DNA of 64,000 bases from Pedobacter sp. PLR (GTDB lineage Bacteria > Bacteroidota > Bacteroidia > Sphingobacteriales > Sphingobacteriaceae), in assembly GCF_026239675.1 (NCBI RefSeq), contig NZ_JAPIVQ010000005.1, forward strand, positions 62,001 through 126,000. Direction: 5' to 3'. A program made the translations under genes and the position numbers. The notes beneath the pieces are model-generated. The model saw nothing but the letters and a program-made list of their open reading frames with translations, was not told where the DNA came from and did no database searches. Below are positions 9,207 through 16,597 of the stretch, one piece after another (position 1 is the first letter of the stretch; each line of letters opens with the position of its first letter).

Positions 9207-9770
9207 TTATGATCTCATTGTTTTCAATTGTTTGGTCCAGCGCGCCAATTCCTTAAATAACCCTTGTGCCATATGAATATGCCCTTCATCTCCGATAAAT
9301 TCACCTTCATCATCAATGTTTTTGTTAAAATAGGGAATGTGAACCGCTTCTATAAGGGGAACCATTTTTAATGCGGTAACTACCTGTTTCAACATCTGAA
9401 CTGATCTGGTTCCTCCAGAAATACCGCCATAGCTCACAAATCCCAAAGGCTTGTATGTCCATTCCTGATATAGAAAATCAAGTGCGTTTTTTAGGGGAGC
9501 CGGGTATCCGAAATTATATTCTGGGGTCACGAATATAAAAGCATCGCCAGCATTAATTTTCTTGCTCCATGCTTTAGTATGCTCGTGCTGATATTGCTGT
9601 AGCCTGGGGTGTTCGGGTTCATCCATAAAGGGTAGGTTAATTTCTTTTAGATCCAATAATTCGACTTCGAAGTCGGACTGATTTTTGAGTTGTTCTATTA
9701 ACCAGTTTGCTATAGTGGGCCCTTTTCTACCGGGTCTTGTACTGGCGATAATCACTTTAAGCTGATACAT
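9207..9770 (-). CDS. NADPH-dependent FMN reductase family flavoprotein
   Basis: The start at 9770 (MYQLKVIIASTRPGRKG) has AGGAAAG just upstream and begins with the flavodoxin-like phosphate loop; the open frame upstream overlaps pirin 3 and is not credible. 187 residues. FMN-site motifs are STRPGRKG near the N-terminus, TPEYNFGYPAPLKNALD in the middle and YGGISGGTRS near residue 120. Such enzymes reduce FMN, quinones or azo compounds with NAD(P)H in the cytoplasm. It sits 16 bp after pirin 3 and before an isochorismatase-family gene, pointing to a redox/electrophile response unit. Confidence 0.88.
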   Translation of the reverse strand: MYQLKVIIASTRPGRKGPTIANWLIEQLKNQSDFEVELLDLKEINLPFMDEPEHPRLQQYQHEHTKAWSKKINAGDAFIFVTPEYNFGYPAPLKNALDFLYQEWTYKPLGFVSYGGISGGTRSVQMLKQVVTALKMVPLIEAVHIPYFNKNIDDEGEFIGDEGHIHMAQGLFKELARWTKQLKTMRS

Positions 9771-9786
9771 TCTTTCCTGATAAAGT

Positions 9787-10641
9787 TTAAAATTCAAGTG
9801 TCCCGAAAACGCCATTTGCATAATCTGAAATGGCTTGCTCATTTTCTTCAGGGGTATTCATTACAAAATTATCTTTAGCCGCTACAGGCTCTTCTATAGG
9901 TGTTGCAGAAAGAAATAGAATCTGGGTATCTTCTTCTGCCTTTAGTACGATTTCATCACCATCTTTATCAAACACCGCCAGATGATGAAAGGTGATGAGT
10001 TCATTGTTTACTTTCAAGGATCCTTTGGTAACATACAATAATGTCCAGTAGCCTGGCTTAGTTTTGATTTCTACCTGTTTTTCTTTTTGAATTTCACCGA
10101 TAATGGAAATGATAGGAGTAAAACTTTTCATAGGGCCGGTCTGACCTTCATATTCACCGCTTACTAGCCTCAGACTTACACCTGCCTGCTTTAAAACTTC
10201 TGGCTGCTCGGCTTTGGTTGCCGATTGATAAGAAGGATTATCCCATTTATGGGCTTTGGGAACATTAACCCACAGTTGTAGGAGTTCCTGGGTACCTCCA
10301 TTTTTCAATAAATCTTTAGTTGGTCCCTCACTGTGTAGAATCCCTTTGCCAGCAAACATCCACTGGACATCTCCTGCCTTTATGATCTCGTCATTCCCGG
10401 CGTTGTCTTTATGATAACCTTCACCCTGCAATTGAAAGGTTACGGGAGCAAAGCCCCTGTGTGGATGGGGATGGATTCTTAACTCCTGTCCTGGCAGAAT
10501 GGTTTCCGGCCCCATGTGGTGCAGTACGATAAAAGGATTGGCAAATCTGAAATCTTTATGGGGCAAAGGTTGCCTTACAATTTCCTCTTTGGTGATTTGT
10601 TTTTCTCTTCCTAGAAGGATATGGTCAATCTTTTTTTTCAT
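9787..10641 (-). CDS. Pirin-family bicupin protein (paralogue 3)
   Basis: 284 residues. The metal site reads HPHPHRGFAPVTF and GILHSEGPTKD, keeping two His, His and Glu. It is more distant from the two tandem pirins than they are from each other (longer N-terminal part LLGREKQITKEE, different metal-loop context), so it was probably not produced by the same duplication. First gene of a minus-strand operon with an FMN reductase and an isochorismatase-family hydrolase. The copy C box lies 48 bp upstream of its ATG. Confidence 0.91.
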   Translation of the reverse strand: MKKKIDHILLGREKQITKEEIVRQPLPHKDFRFANPFIVLHHMGPETILPGQELRIHPHPHRGFAPVTFQLQGEGYHKDNAGNDEIIKAGDVQWMFAGKGILHSEGPTKDLLKNGGTQELLQLWVNVPKAHKWDNPSYQSATKAEQPEVLKQAGVSLRLVSGEYEGQTGPMKSFTPIISIIGEIQKEKQVEIKTKPGYWTLLYVTKGSLKVNNELITFHHLAVFDKDGDEIVLKAEEDTQILFLSATPIEEPVAAKDNFVMNTPEENEQAISDYANGVFGTLEF

Positions 10642-10661
10642 AATAAACAGGTCTTTTATCC

Positions 10662-10709
10662 AGATCTAATTTATCAGGAAAACAAGCGGAAAAAAATAAC
10701 CTAGATTAA
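10662..10709 (-). promoter_or_regulatory. Island box copy C with -7-like element
   Basis: Read on the minus strand: TTAATCTAGGTTAT plus a T-tract (10709 down to 10690), 16 bases, then TAAATTAG. It points at pirin 3 and shares its core exactly with copy A. The divergent copy D begins 20 bp away, so this 240-bp interval serves both transcription units. Confidence 0.55.
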
Positions 10710-10729
10710 CTTTTTGTATTCATTTATTC

Positions 10730-10774
10730 TTAACCTACATTATTTTTTTTTGGATGAATTCGTAGTAAATTTAA
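10730..10774 (+). promoter_or_regulatory. Island box copy D with -7-like element
   Basis: TTAACCTACATTAT plus a nine-T tract at 10730-10751, 14 bases, then TAAATTTAA from 10766. It points toward the outer-membrane porin gene at 10882. It is the most divergent of the four copies but keeps the order box, T-tract, 14-17 bases, TAA(A/C)(T/C)T. Confidence 0.45.
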
Positions 10775-10881
10775 TTTCGGATACTAAAGATATCAATCAT
10801 TACATAGCGGAAGCTCATTCGGCGTTATACCTGATTTAATAAGGGGAGCAAAATTTTTAAATAAAAAAATGGAGGAAATCT

Positions 10882-12339
10882 ATGAGAACCCGCCTGAAGC
10901 AATTGCTGATATCACCATTTTTTACCATACAAAAGGCGTTTATAAATCTGAGTATCTTTTGCAGGGTGTTTTTTCTAATACCTTGTTTAGTTTGGAACTA
11001 TGGGTTTGGTCAGGGCCTTCCAGTATTTAAACCACTTAGATATGATGAGGACTATACTTTTTTAAAGTCTGATTCAAATCGTACAGGTTATGAAGATATT
11101 AAATACATCTCCATGTCTAAAAGTGGGAGCAGTTATTTGTCGCTTGGTGGTGATGTACGCTCTTATTTCACATTTGTTAAAAACGAAAAATGGGGAGATG
11201 CTCCGGTTAACCAGGATGCCTATTTGCTTTCCCGAATTTTATTGCATTCAGATCTTCATCTTACTAAAGGATTTCGTTTTTTTTTCCAACTGCAGACTGC
11301 ATTTTCACATGGGAGAAATGATTTGATGGTCACTTTTCCTGCAGAGCAGAATGAACTGGAGGTTCATCAGGTTTTTGCTGATATTCCCTTGTTAAATAAA
11401 TCTGCTTCACTCATTCTCAGGGTTGGCAGACAGGAAATGACTTTTGGCTCAGTTCGTCTTGTTGCGGCAAGAGAGTTTCCAAATGCCCGCCGTGCCTTTG
11501 ATGGTGCAAGGATTTTATTCAAGCATAAGTCTATTCATAGTTCAGTGTTTTATACCCGGCCTATTTTAGAAAGGAAATGGGCTTTTGATGATAAGATTTT
11601 AGCCGAGGGTAGCAATTTTTGGGGTATTTACAATACTTTTTACAATATACCTTTTCTACAAAACCTTGATGTGTATTATTTAGGGCTGGAAAAGGAAAAG
11701 AGTATATGGAACGATGCTGTAGGTAGGGAACTCCGTTCTTCTATTGGAACCAGAATATTTGGAAAAGCTAAGAATTGGACCTATGATTTTGAGGGTATTT
11801 ATCAGTTTGGTCACATTGGTGACAAAATAATACGTGGCGCCTGGTCTATTTCATCAAATAGCACTTTACTGATTGCAGAGACAAAACTTCAGCCAAAATT
11901 GGGTTTAAAAACAGAGTTGATAAGTGGTGATGTAAAAAGTGGCGACAACATCATTCAAAGCTTGAATCCTCTTTTTCCAAATGGCGGATATTTTGGTCTT
12001 CCCGCCATAATCGGCCCGGTCAATTTGTTTGATATCCACCCTTCCATAAAGATTACACCATTTAACAAAATACAACTAAGTATGGATTATGATTTTTTTT
12101 GGAGGTTAAGTGAAAATGATGGGATCTATGGGGCTGCATCCAATTTGATCTACCAGGGGACTGGGAGTGATAAAAAGTTTATTGGGCAACAATTGGGCCT
12201 TGATATTAATTATGACCCCAATCCATTCACCAATTTTCTAGTTAATCCGGTCTGGTTTTGGCCTGGATCCTTTATTAAAGAAAAAGGAAAAGGGAAAAAT
12301 ATTTTCTTTCTTTCTGTTGTCGGACAGATTAAATTCTAA
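10882..12339 (+). CDS. Alginate-export-domain outer-membrane porin
   Basis: 485 residues with a long, possibly over-called N-terminus before a hydrophobic signal (FLIPCLVWNYGFGQG). The body has the hallmarks of AlgE-type 18-strand porins: LRVGRQEMTFGSVRLVAARE, then FPNARRAFDGARILF, many alternating aromatic strands, and a C-terminal aromatic/hydrophobic strand ending VGQIKF. Members of this domain family form outer-membrane channels for varied anionic solutes, and alginate is not implied. The promoter carries the copy D island box, so it is probably co-regulated with the pirins. An MFS gene fragment follows 23 bp downstream, suggesting a former porin-transporter pair. Confidence 0.82.
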   Translation: MRTRLKQLLISPFFTIQKAFINLSIFCRVFFLIPCLVWNYGFGQGLPVFKPLRYDEDYTFLKSDSNRTGYEDIKYISMSKSGSSYLSLGGDVRSYFTFVKNEKWGDAPVNQDAYLLSRILLHSDLHLTKGFRFFFQLQTAFSHGRNDLMVTFPAEQNELEVHQVFADIPLLNKSASLILRVGRQEMTFGSVRLVAAREFPNARRAFDGARILFKHKSIHSSVFYTRPILERKWAFDDKILAEGSNFWGIYNTFYNIPFLQNLDVYYLGLEKEKSIWNDAVGRELRSSIGTRIFGKAKNWTYDFEGIYQFGHIGDKIIRGAWSISSNSTLLIAETKLQPKLGLKTELISGDVKSGDNIIQSLNPLFPNGGYFGLPAIIGPVNLFDIHPSIKITPFNKIQLSMDYDFFWRLSENDGIYGAASNLIYQGTGSDKKFIGQQLGLDINYDPNPFTNFLVNPVWFWPGSFIKEKGKGKNIFFLSVVGQIKF

Positions 12340-12362
12340 TGTGAACAGTATAGGTATATAGT

Positions 12363-12578
12363 ATGGCTTTTTTTAACCCTAAACAACAGAATGCTTCTGG
12401 CACTACTGATTCAGTTTGGCTTCCTTTACAAAACCAGTTATTTAAAATAATCTGGATAGGTACTGTGATTTCAAATATTGGTACATGGATGCAGAATGTT
12501 GGGGCAACCTTGCAAATGGTGTCTATGACAAGTTCCCATTCATTGATCGCACTAGTTCAAGCGGCTGGTCTTGGGTAA
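12363..12578 (+). pseudogene. Truncated MFS transporter (MFS_3 / transmembrane effector type), 5' fragment
   Basis: 71 codons matching only the start of a roughly 12-helix major facilitator: a soluble lead, then FKIIWIGTVISNIGTWMQNV (helix 1) and SSHSLIALVQAAG (start of helix 2), the usual opening of enterobactin-exporter-like MFS_3 proteins. After VQAAG the frame stops within two codons and no further transmembrane sequence follows in any frame. At least 80 percent of the gene is missing. The break falls directly at the start of an unrelated coding fragment, so this looks like a deletion or insertion junction. Confidence 0.75.
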
Positions 12579-12762
12579 TCAAATTGTTCAGACAATGCTT
12601 CATGACTCTGTGTTCAGGAAGCTTGATACAGAATCGAAACTGTTCAAAGTTCTGGTCATTAAAACAAATGAGACTATTCCTTATACTTCGGTATTTTTAC
12701 AGCTAGATTGTGCTTACTGGAATGGCGATAAGGAAAAGCAGTTGCGGTTTAATATTCGTTAA
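12571..12762 (+). pseudogene. C-terminal fragment of an RbsD/FucU-like protein (tentative)
   Basis: About 63 codons, without a plausible ATG start, joined to the MFS fragment at about 12571. The text looks like real protein (KLFKVLVIKTNETIPYTSVF, then LQLDCAYWN). The VIKTNETIPYTSVFLQLD stretch resembles the C-terminal RTGExTPYaNviL region of RbsD/FucU sugar-mutarotase proteins, and larger exported Bacteroidota relatives exist. The identification is from memory and tentative. The 5' two thirds are absent. Confidence 0.4.
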
Positions 12763-12964
12763 AAAGCTTTCTTGTGATGTAGACTAATAAATTTGATCAT
12801 TAGGATAAGTTCAATTCTGAAAATTATTGAAAACTAGTCCAAAAAACCGTTATTGAGGTCTTTCAAAAATTAAGGATTGGGCTGAATAGCACAATAGTCG
12901 AGTTGAATGTATTCAAATATAAGTTATGATTACTAGTGTATTTATACTAGTTGTCAACATTACC

Positions 12965-12983
12965 GGGTAAATTACCACGGATG
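12965..12983 (+). repeat. 19-bp sequence shared with 37529-37547 (copy 1)
   Basis: GGGTAAATTACCACGGATG here and GGGTAAATTACCATCGATG at 37529 match at 17 of 19 positions. Both copies lie beside remnants of integrative elements. The 11-bp core GGTAAATTACC is itself palindromic. Confidence 0.6.
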
Positions 12984-13135
12984 TTTTTTGACGAAACTAA
13001 TATGTAACTTGTTTTTGGTAAGATGCTGATTTATAATGATTTATTGTTTCTGTATCGGTAAATAATTATCTTAATTATATTTTTTGTGTTGTTATTAATT
13101 AAAAATAATACGCACATATGTTGTTTTACTTTGAA

Positions 13136-13158
13136 TAAATATTTTAATTAAATATTTA
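13136..13158. promoter_or_regulatory. Perfect 9-bp inverted repeat before the phosphatase-like gene
   Basis: TAAATATTT, five bases, AAATATTTA, ending 40 bp before the ATG at 13199. It may be an operator, but low sequence complexity makes a chance origin possible. Confidence 0.3.
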
Positions 13159-13198
13159 TCTATATAAGGTGTAGGTAGATCCTAATAGATTAATTGAG

Positions 13199-13528
13199 AT
13201 GTCGGACAATTTTCTTTTCATTTGTAGTCGCAACCAATGGCGTAGCAGAACAGCTGAAGACATTTTTAAAAATTTTAGTGGATTGAATGTTCGTTCTGCT
13301 GGTACGTCCAGTTCTGCTCGTATTAAAGTAAATGAGAAACTGCTTGAATGGGCTGATCTGATCTTCGTAATGGAAAAGCATCATAAACAATGGTTAAACC
13401 AGAAGTATCCATCTTTGTTGAATAACAAACAGATCATTATATTGGAGATCCCTGATGAATATCAATATATGGATGCCGAATTAATTAATATTCTTGAAAT
13501 AGGGCTAGAACCTTATTTAGGGCGATAG
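13199..13528 (+). CDS. Small low-molecular-weight protein-tyrosine-phosphatase-like protein
   Basis: 109 residues, shorter than the usual 150 of LMW-PTPs. The catalytic loop is at the N-terminus as expected: Cys9 and Arg15 in ICSRNQWRS (C-x5-R-S). The central SAGTSSSARIKVNEKLLEWAD and the acidic region IPDEYQYMDAELI follow, the latter standing in for the usual DP general acid, although the classic Asp-Pro pair is not present. This compact variant is frequent in Bacteroidota and its partner is unknown. It stands alone between two mobile-element remnants, so it may be cargo. Confidence 0.8.
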   Translation: MSDNFLFICSRNQWRSRTAEDIFKNFSGLNVRSAGTSSSARIKVNEKLLEWADLIFVMEKHHKQWLNQKYPSLLNNKQIIILEIPDEYQYMDAELINILEIGLEPYLGR

Positions 13529-13830
13529 TTTATTTGTTCTCCTCTTTCAGTACTACAAACCAATTCGACAAGGACGCGTTTAATTTTTGTCATAAACTTC
13601 TAATTGTTATTTAACACTTAGAAGTTTGTCAGATTTTGAGCTTGAAACTAAGCATGAAAAATATCTTATTCAATAGAGAATCTGAGAGTTAAAAACATCA
13701 GGAATGATCTTCCATATCATATTCTTTCGGAAAAACTTCCAGAAGGTGGATATTCCGCTCCATAGGGACGGATGTTAGGTTTTAAACATACTAAGCATGT
13801 GAACTACTGCATTTTTTTAGCAAGATCATA
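13529..13830. other. Intergenic interval with a 10-bp inverted repeat
   Basis: No gene seen. AAACTTCTAA (13594-13603) and TTAGAAGTTT (13618-13627) form a perfect 10-bp stem with a 14-base loop and no following T-run. The interval precedes the shortened integrase, so it may hold the remains of its lost 5' end or an attachment region (unproven). Confidence 0.45.
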
Positions 13831-14823
13831 GTGCGCCCACTTTTCATCTTTAATGTTTTCGTAGTTAATGGGAATATTTTTGATGCCCTGAAAGACTCTA
13901 GCTTTATTGACTTTTTTCAAATTGAAGCCCGCAAAAAGCAACACTCTGTTTCAGATAACTGGGGGATGGGGTTACGGTATTTTATCGCCTTTGCTGGCCA
14001 TGATTTGAAGTTTCCTGAGCTCAATGATTACTTGTGTGAGGATTATAAAAATTATTTACTTAGTCGGCCTGGTATTAGCAGGACTGGAAGGCCAATCTCA
14101 AAAAATACTACTGTAAGTTATTATGCTAAGTTTAGGCATATTTTAAGAATCGCTTATAAACGGGGTTTAATTCCCCAGGATCTACATGCGATTGTTAAGC
14201 CGATTACACCTAAAGAGACGCATCGAGAAAGGCTTACGCTTGAGGAATTCCAACAATTAGCAGAAACTCCTGCTGATTCAGATGTAATGAAAATGGCTTC
14301 GCTTTTTTCAGGGCTTACCGGTTTGAGATTTTCTGATGTAGCGACTTTGAAATGGTCAGAGCTGCGTGGAACTGCCGGAAAATATGAACTTCAGTTCTCG
14401 CAGGAAAAAACTGATGCAGCGGAGGTGATGCCAATCTCAGATCAGGCTGTCTCCATGATGGGGATTCAAAACACAGAAAGCATTCTTGTTTTTAAAGGGT
14501 GGAGGTATTCCAGATTGAAGACCTTCTTTACACATTGGCTGGCTGGTGCCGGTATTAAAAAGAACATTACTTTTCATAGTTTTCGCCATACTTTTGCCAC
14601 ACTCCAATTGGAATTGGGAACAGATATTTACACGGTTTCTAAAATGTTAGGTCATAAGGCTTTTAAGAATACGGAGATCTATGTCAAAATTGTAGACAAG
14701 ACCAAGCGTAATGCTGCAGACAAGGTGATGTTGAAAATGCCGGAAGAAATTGAAGCGATGGAAGTAGATGAAAACTTAGCCCCCAAATCATTTAAGTTTA
14801 TTGTGCATCGGAATGAAAATTAG
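13831..14823 (+). CDS. Tyrosine recombinase/integrase, apparently N-terminally shortened
   Basis: 330 codons from a GTG; the frame opens at 13795 without any ATG. The core is complete: SAM-like core-binding domain (about 25-130) and catalytic domain with Arg in GLTGLRFSDVATLKW, Lys in FSQEKTDAAEVMPI, HSFRHTFAT, LGHKAF and the nucleophile Tyr in NTEIYVKIV. Bacteroidota integrases of this type are usually about 400 residues and begin with an arm-binding domain that is missing here. The protein may therefore be inactive or altered in site recognition. It is the best evidence that 12.4-17.7 kb is an element remnant. Confidence 0.82.
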   Translation: MRPLFIFNVFVVNGNIFDALKDSSFIDFFQIEARKKQHSVSDNWGMGLRYFIAFAGHDLKFPELNDYLCEDYKNYLLSRPGISRTGRPISKNTTVSYYAKFRHILRIAYKRGLIPQDLHAIVKPITPKETHRERLTLEEFQQLAETPADSDVMKMASLFSGLTGLRFSDVATLKWSELRGTAGKYELQFSQEKTDAAEVMPISDQAVSMMGIQNTESILVFKGWRYSRLKTFFTHWLAGAGIKKNITFHSFRHTFATLQLELGTDIYTVSKMLGHKAFKNTEIYVKIVDKTKRNAADKVMLKMPEEIEAMEVDENLAPKSFKFIVHRNEN

Positions 14824-14903
14824 TTTTAACCCCTTCATAGCTATTTATAGGGTTTATAACCAGCAGCACAATAAAAGCTAATTTGCGATGCTATATTTGC
14901 ATT

Positions 14904-15134
14904 ATGAACTTACCCATGCGCATCAACTTTGAGGAGAAAGACTATACTTACCTCATTATTACCAAGGGAATTACCAAACTAACCACTGAAATTCAGATTA
15001 ACCTGAATGATAGAGAATATCAACTGGTTTGTAATTCAAAAGGCGATTGGGACGCTGTTGATGCGACTGTAAACGATAATCCTGGACTGCTTAGAGCCAT
15101 CGGTAGAAATATCAAACTCCGGTACCGGTTGTAA
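14904..15134 (+). CDS. Small conserved-looking hypothetical protein
   Basis: 76 residues from ATG 14904 (MNLPMRINFEEKDYTY). Alternating beta pattern, ending KLRYRL. It resembles short unnamed proteins often found near Bacteroidota integrases, but no family name or function is known to me. It follows the integrase by 80 bp on the same strand. Confidence 0.55.
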   Translation: MNLPMRINFEEKDYTYLIITKGITKLTTEIQINLNDREYQLVCNSKGDWDAVDATVNDNPGLLRAIGRNIKLRYRL

Positions 15135-15145
15135 TTTATAAGACC

Positions 15146-15517
15146 TTAATTAGTCTGCTGGGGATTTCCCGGACTGAGTACAGAAAATACTTTTTCAAAC
15201 CGTTCCGCATTAAATTTAATACTGATCCGGAATGTATAGCCACCATAGTGAATTTCTTTGATGAAATCCTGAAATACAGGTTTGATAAATTCAATGAATT
15301 TTGTACTATAAGCTTCAAAATCAGGTTCGATGAATTTTTCTTGATAGGCATCATTGAATTCATAAAAATTGAAATTTATCGCATGTTCAGTGACATCTAC
15401 AAATCTGGTTTTGTAGGTAATGTTGGCGTTTAATGCGGAATTCAGGCGAATGTAAGTGATGATTTTATACTGTAAAAGATCAATCGTGTCTGTATATGCT
15501 AAAGCTCTTGCTGCCAT
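15146..15517 (-). CDS. Hypothetical protein
   Basis: 123 residues, rich in Phe, Tyr, Lys and Glu, predicted mixed alpha/beta (YEFNDAYQEKFIEPDFEAYS). No signal peptide, membrane segment or known motif. It is convergent with the preceding small gene, only 11 bp apart. Coding character is plausible because the frame is long for such AT-rich DNA and has varied composition. Function unknown. Confidence 0.5.
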   Translation of the reverse strand: MAARALAYTDTIDLLQYKIITYIRLNSALNANITYKTRFVDVTEHAINFNFYEFNDAYQEKFIEPDFEAYSTKFIEFIKPVFQDFIKEIHYGGYTFRISIKFNAERFEKVFSVLSPGNPQQTN

Positions 15518-15705
15518 GATTAAAGAATTAGATTACAAGTATGCTAAAAATATTAGTAATTAGTGTCGATTATTTTTCTTTTTAACTAAAGATCCAATAA
15601 AATCAAATAAGGATTAATCGATTATCTACCCTAACAATTATCCCATTTGATCAGGGTGTTCATTTAGTGTTTCACATTACCGGTAGGATGATTGTTCTTG
15701 AAATG

Positions 15706-16053
15706 TTAAATGAAGTTTTTGTGCTTGTCACGAATTTTGATGCGTTCCGCTGCTTCAGTTCTAAGCTCTAAAATAGTTTTTCTTCTGGAGGCCAGGATCC
15801 ATTTTTTTAGTTCAGTTTTATTGAAGTAGAGTCTTTTTCCCGGTTTACTGACAGGGATTTCCTGCCGGCTGACTTTGGTGTATAAGGCAGGTACAGATAC
15901 TTTTAAGAATTCAGCGGCCTCAGTGATGCTGAGCAGTTGGTTTTCTTGCTGTTCTTTGGGCTGTAATTCATGCAGCAGTTCCTCCATTCGTTCAATTTTC
16001 TCAAATAACTGACGTATGACTTCCGGGAGTTTGTCAAAACTAAATGGTTCCAT
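15706..16053 (-). CDS. Helix-turn-helix (excisionase/MerR-type) DNA-binding protein
   Basis: 115 residues from ATG 16053 (MEPFSFDKLPEVIRQLFEK); a longer frame to 16137 adds an unlikely tail. An N-terminal coiled coil (FEKIERMEELLHELQPKE) is followed by a winged-helix excisionase-like domain (LLSITEAAEFLKVSVPALYT, then KPGKRLYFNKTELKKWI) and a basic C-terminus. Proteins of this kind direct excision or regulate transfer genes in Bacteroidota integrative elements. Its place between the integrase and DUF932 fits that role. Confidence 0.82.
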   Translation of the reverse strand: MEPFSFDKLPEVIRQLFEKIERMEELLHELQPKEQQENQLLSITEAAEFLKVSVPALYTKVSRQEIPVSKPGKRLYFNKTELKKWILASRRKTILELRTEAAERIKIRDKHKNFI

Positions 16054-16249
16054 GGGCTGAGGTCTATATCTAATCTTATATTCATCACAATAGTGGTTTT
16101 TTAGAGTGGCAAGAAATCCCATGTGGGATAAATTCAATAAGTTTTATTACATGATGAAAAATGATGTATCAGTTCTAGAACCACTTGATAATTAAATAAC
16201 CTGAATTTTGTGTTTCTGATTGTTCTGAGCGATTACCAATTGGTGATTA

Positions 16250-16560
16250 AAATTTCTTCCTACTTTTTGTAGGCAAATTTCTCAACAATTCCCTAGCCGA
16301 CAAGGCTAAACCCTTCGGGTTTTCTTGAAAAAATCTTCCCTGTTCGCTACACTCACGAGGTTTTTTTTCTGAAAAGCCTTGTCTTGCTATGGAATCGTTT
16401 AGGAGCGGGGGCTTATCAAAAAGCCAGAAGGCTGCTGCCGACTGATTTTCTAAAACGATTTGACTATGAAGCAAATAAACATCAGAAGCCCTGTGGCTAC
16501 AGCATTCTGCAAAAGGGGCAATCCAGGACACCTATTCAATTGAGAATTTCTCCGTTACAC
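16250..16560 (+). other. Hairpin-rich non-coding stretch upstream of DUF932 (candidate structured RNA)
   Basis: Several compact GC stems sit in succession: TAGCC-GACAA-GGCTA (16294-16308), AAACCC-TTC-GGGTTT (16308-16322), AGCC-AGAA-GGCT (16422-16433) and AGCC-CTGT-GGCT (16487-16498), the last overlapping the alternative CTGT-GGCT-ACAG. Composition is far more GC than nearby intergenic DNA. A 94-codon minus-strand frame covers it (16247-16531) but reads like translated non-coding sequence. Similar DNA ahead of DUF932 genes in this phylum is a recollection, not a check. Confidence 0.4.
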
Positions 16561-16597
16561 TAATCTATTATTTATCAGAAATCTAACAACTACAACA

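Larger units (their letters stand above)
12763..13198. other. AT-rich non-coding interval with three palindromes
   Basis: No credible gene. It contains ACTAGT-N8-ACTAGT (12932-12951, nearly symmetrical throughout), the palindrome GGTAAATTACC at 12966-12976, and TAAATATTT/AAATATTTA (13136-13158). It is more AT-rich than its surroundings, consistent with a degraded element edge. Confidence 0.6.

Noticed and set aside
12485..12706. 73-codon frame across the MFS/RbsD-like junction
   Set aside because: It is a third frame over two recognisable coding fragments and has no protein-like features.
16247..16531. 94-codon minus-strand open frame upstream of DUF932
   Set aside because: It covers a series of GC hairpins, has a composition unlike neighbouring proteins and no recognisable domain; more likely non-coding sequence that happens to be open.
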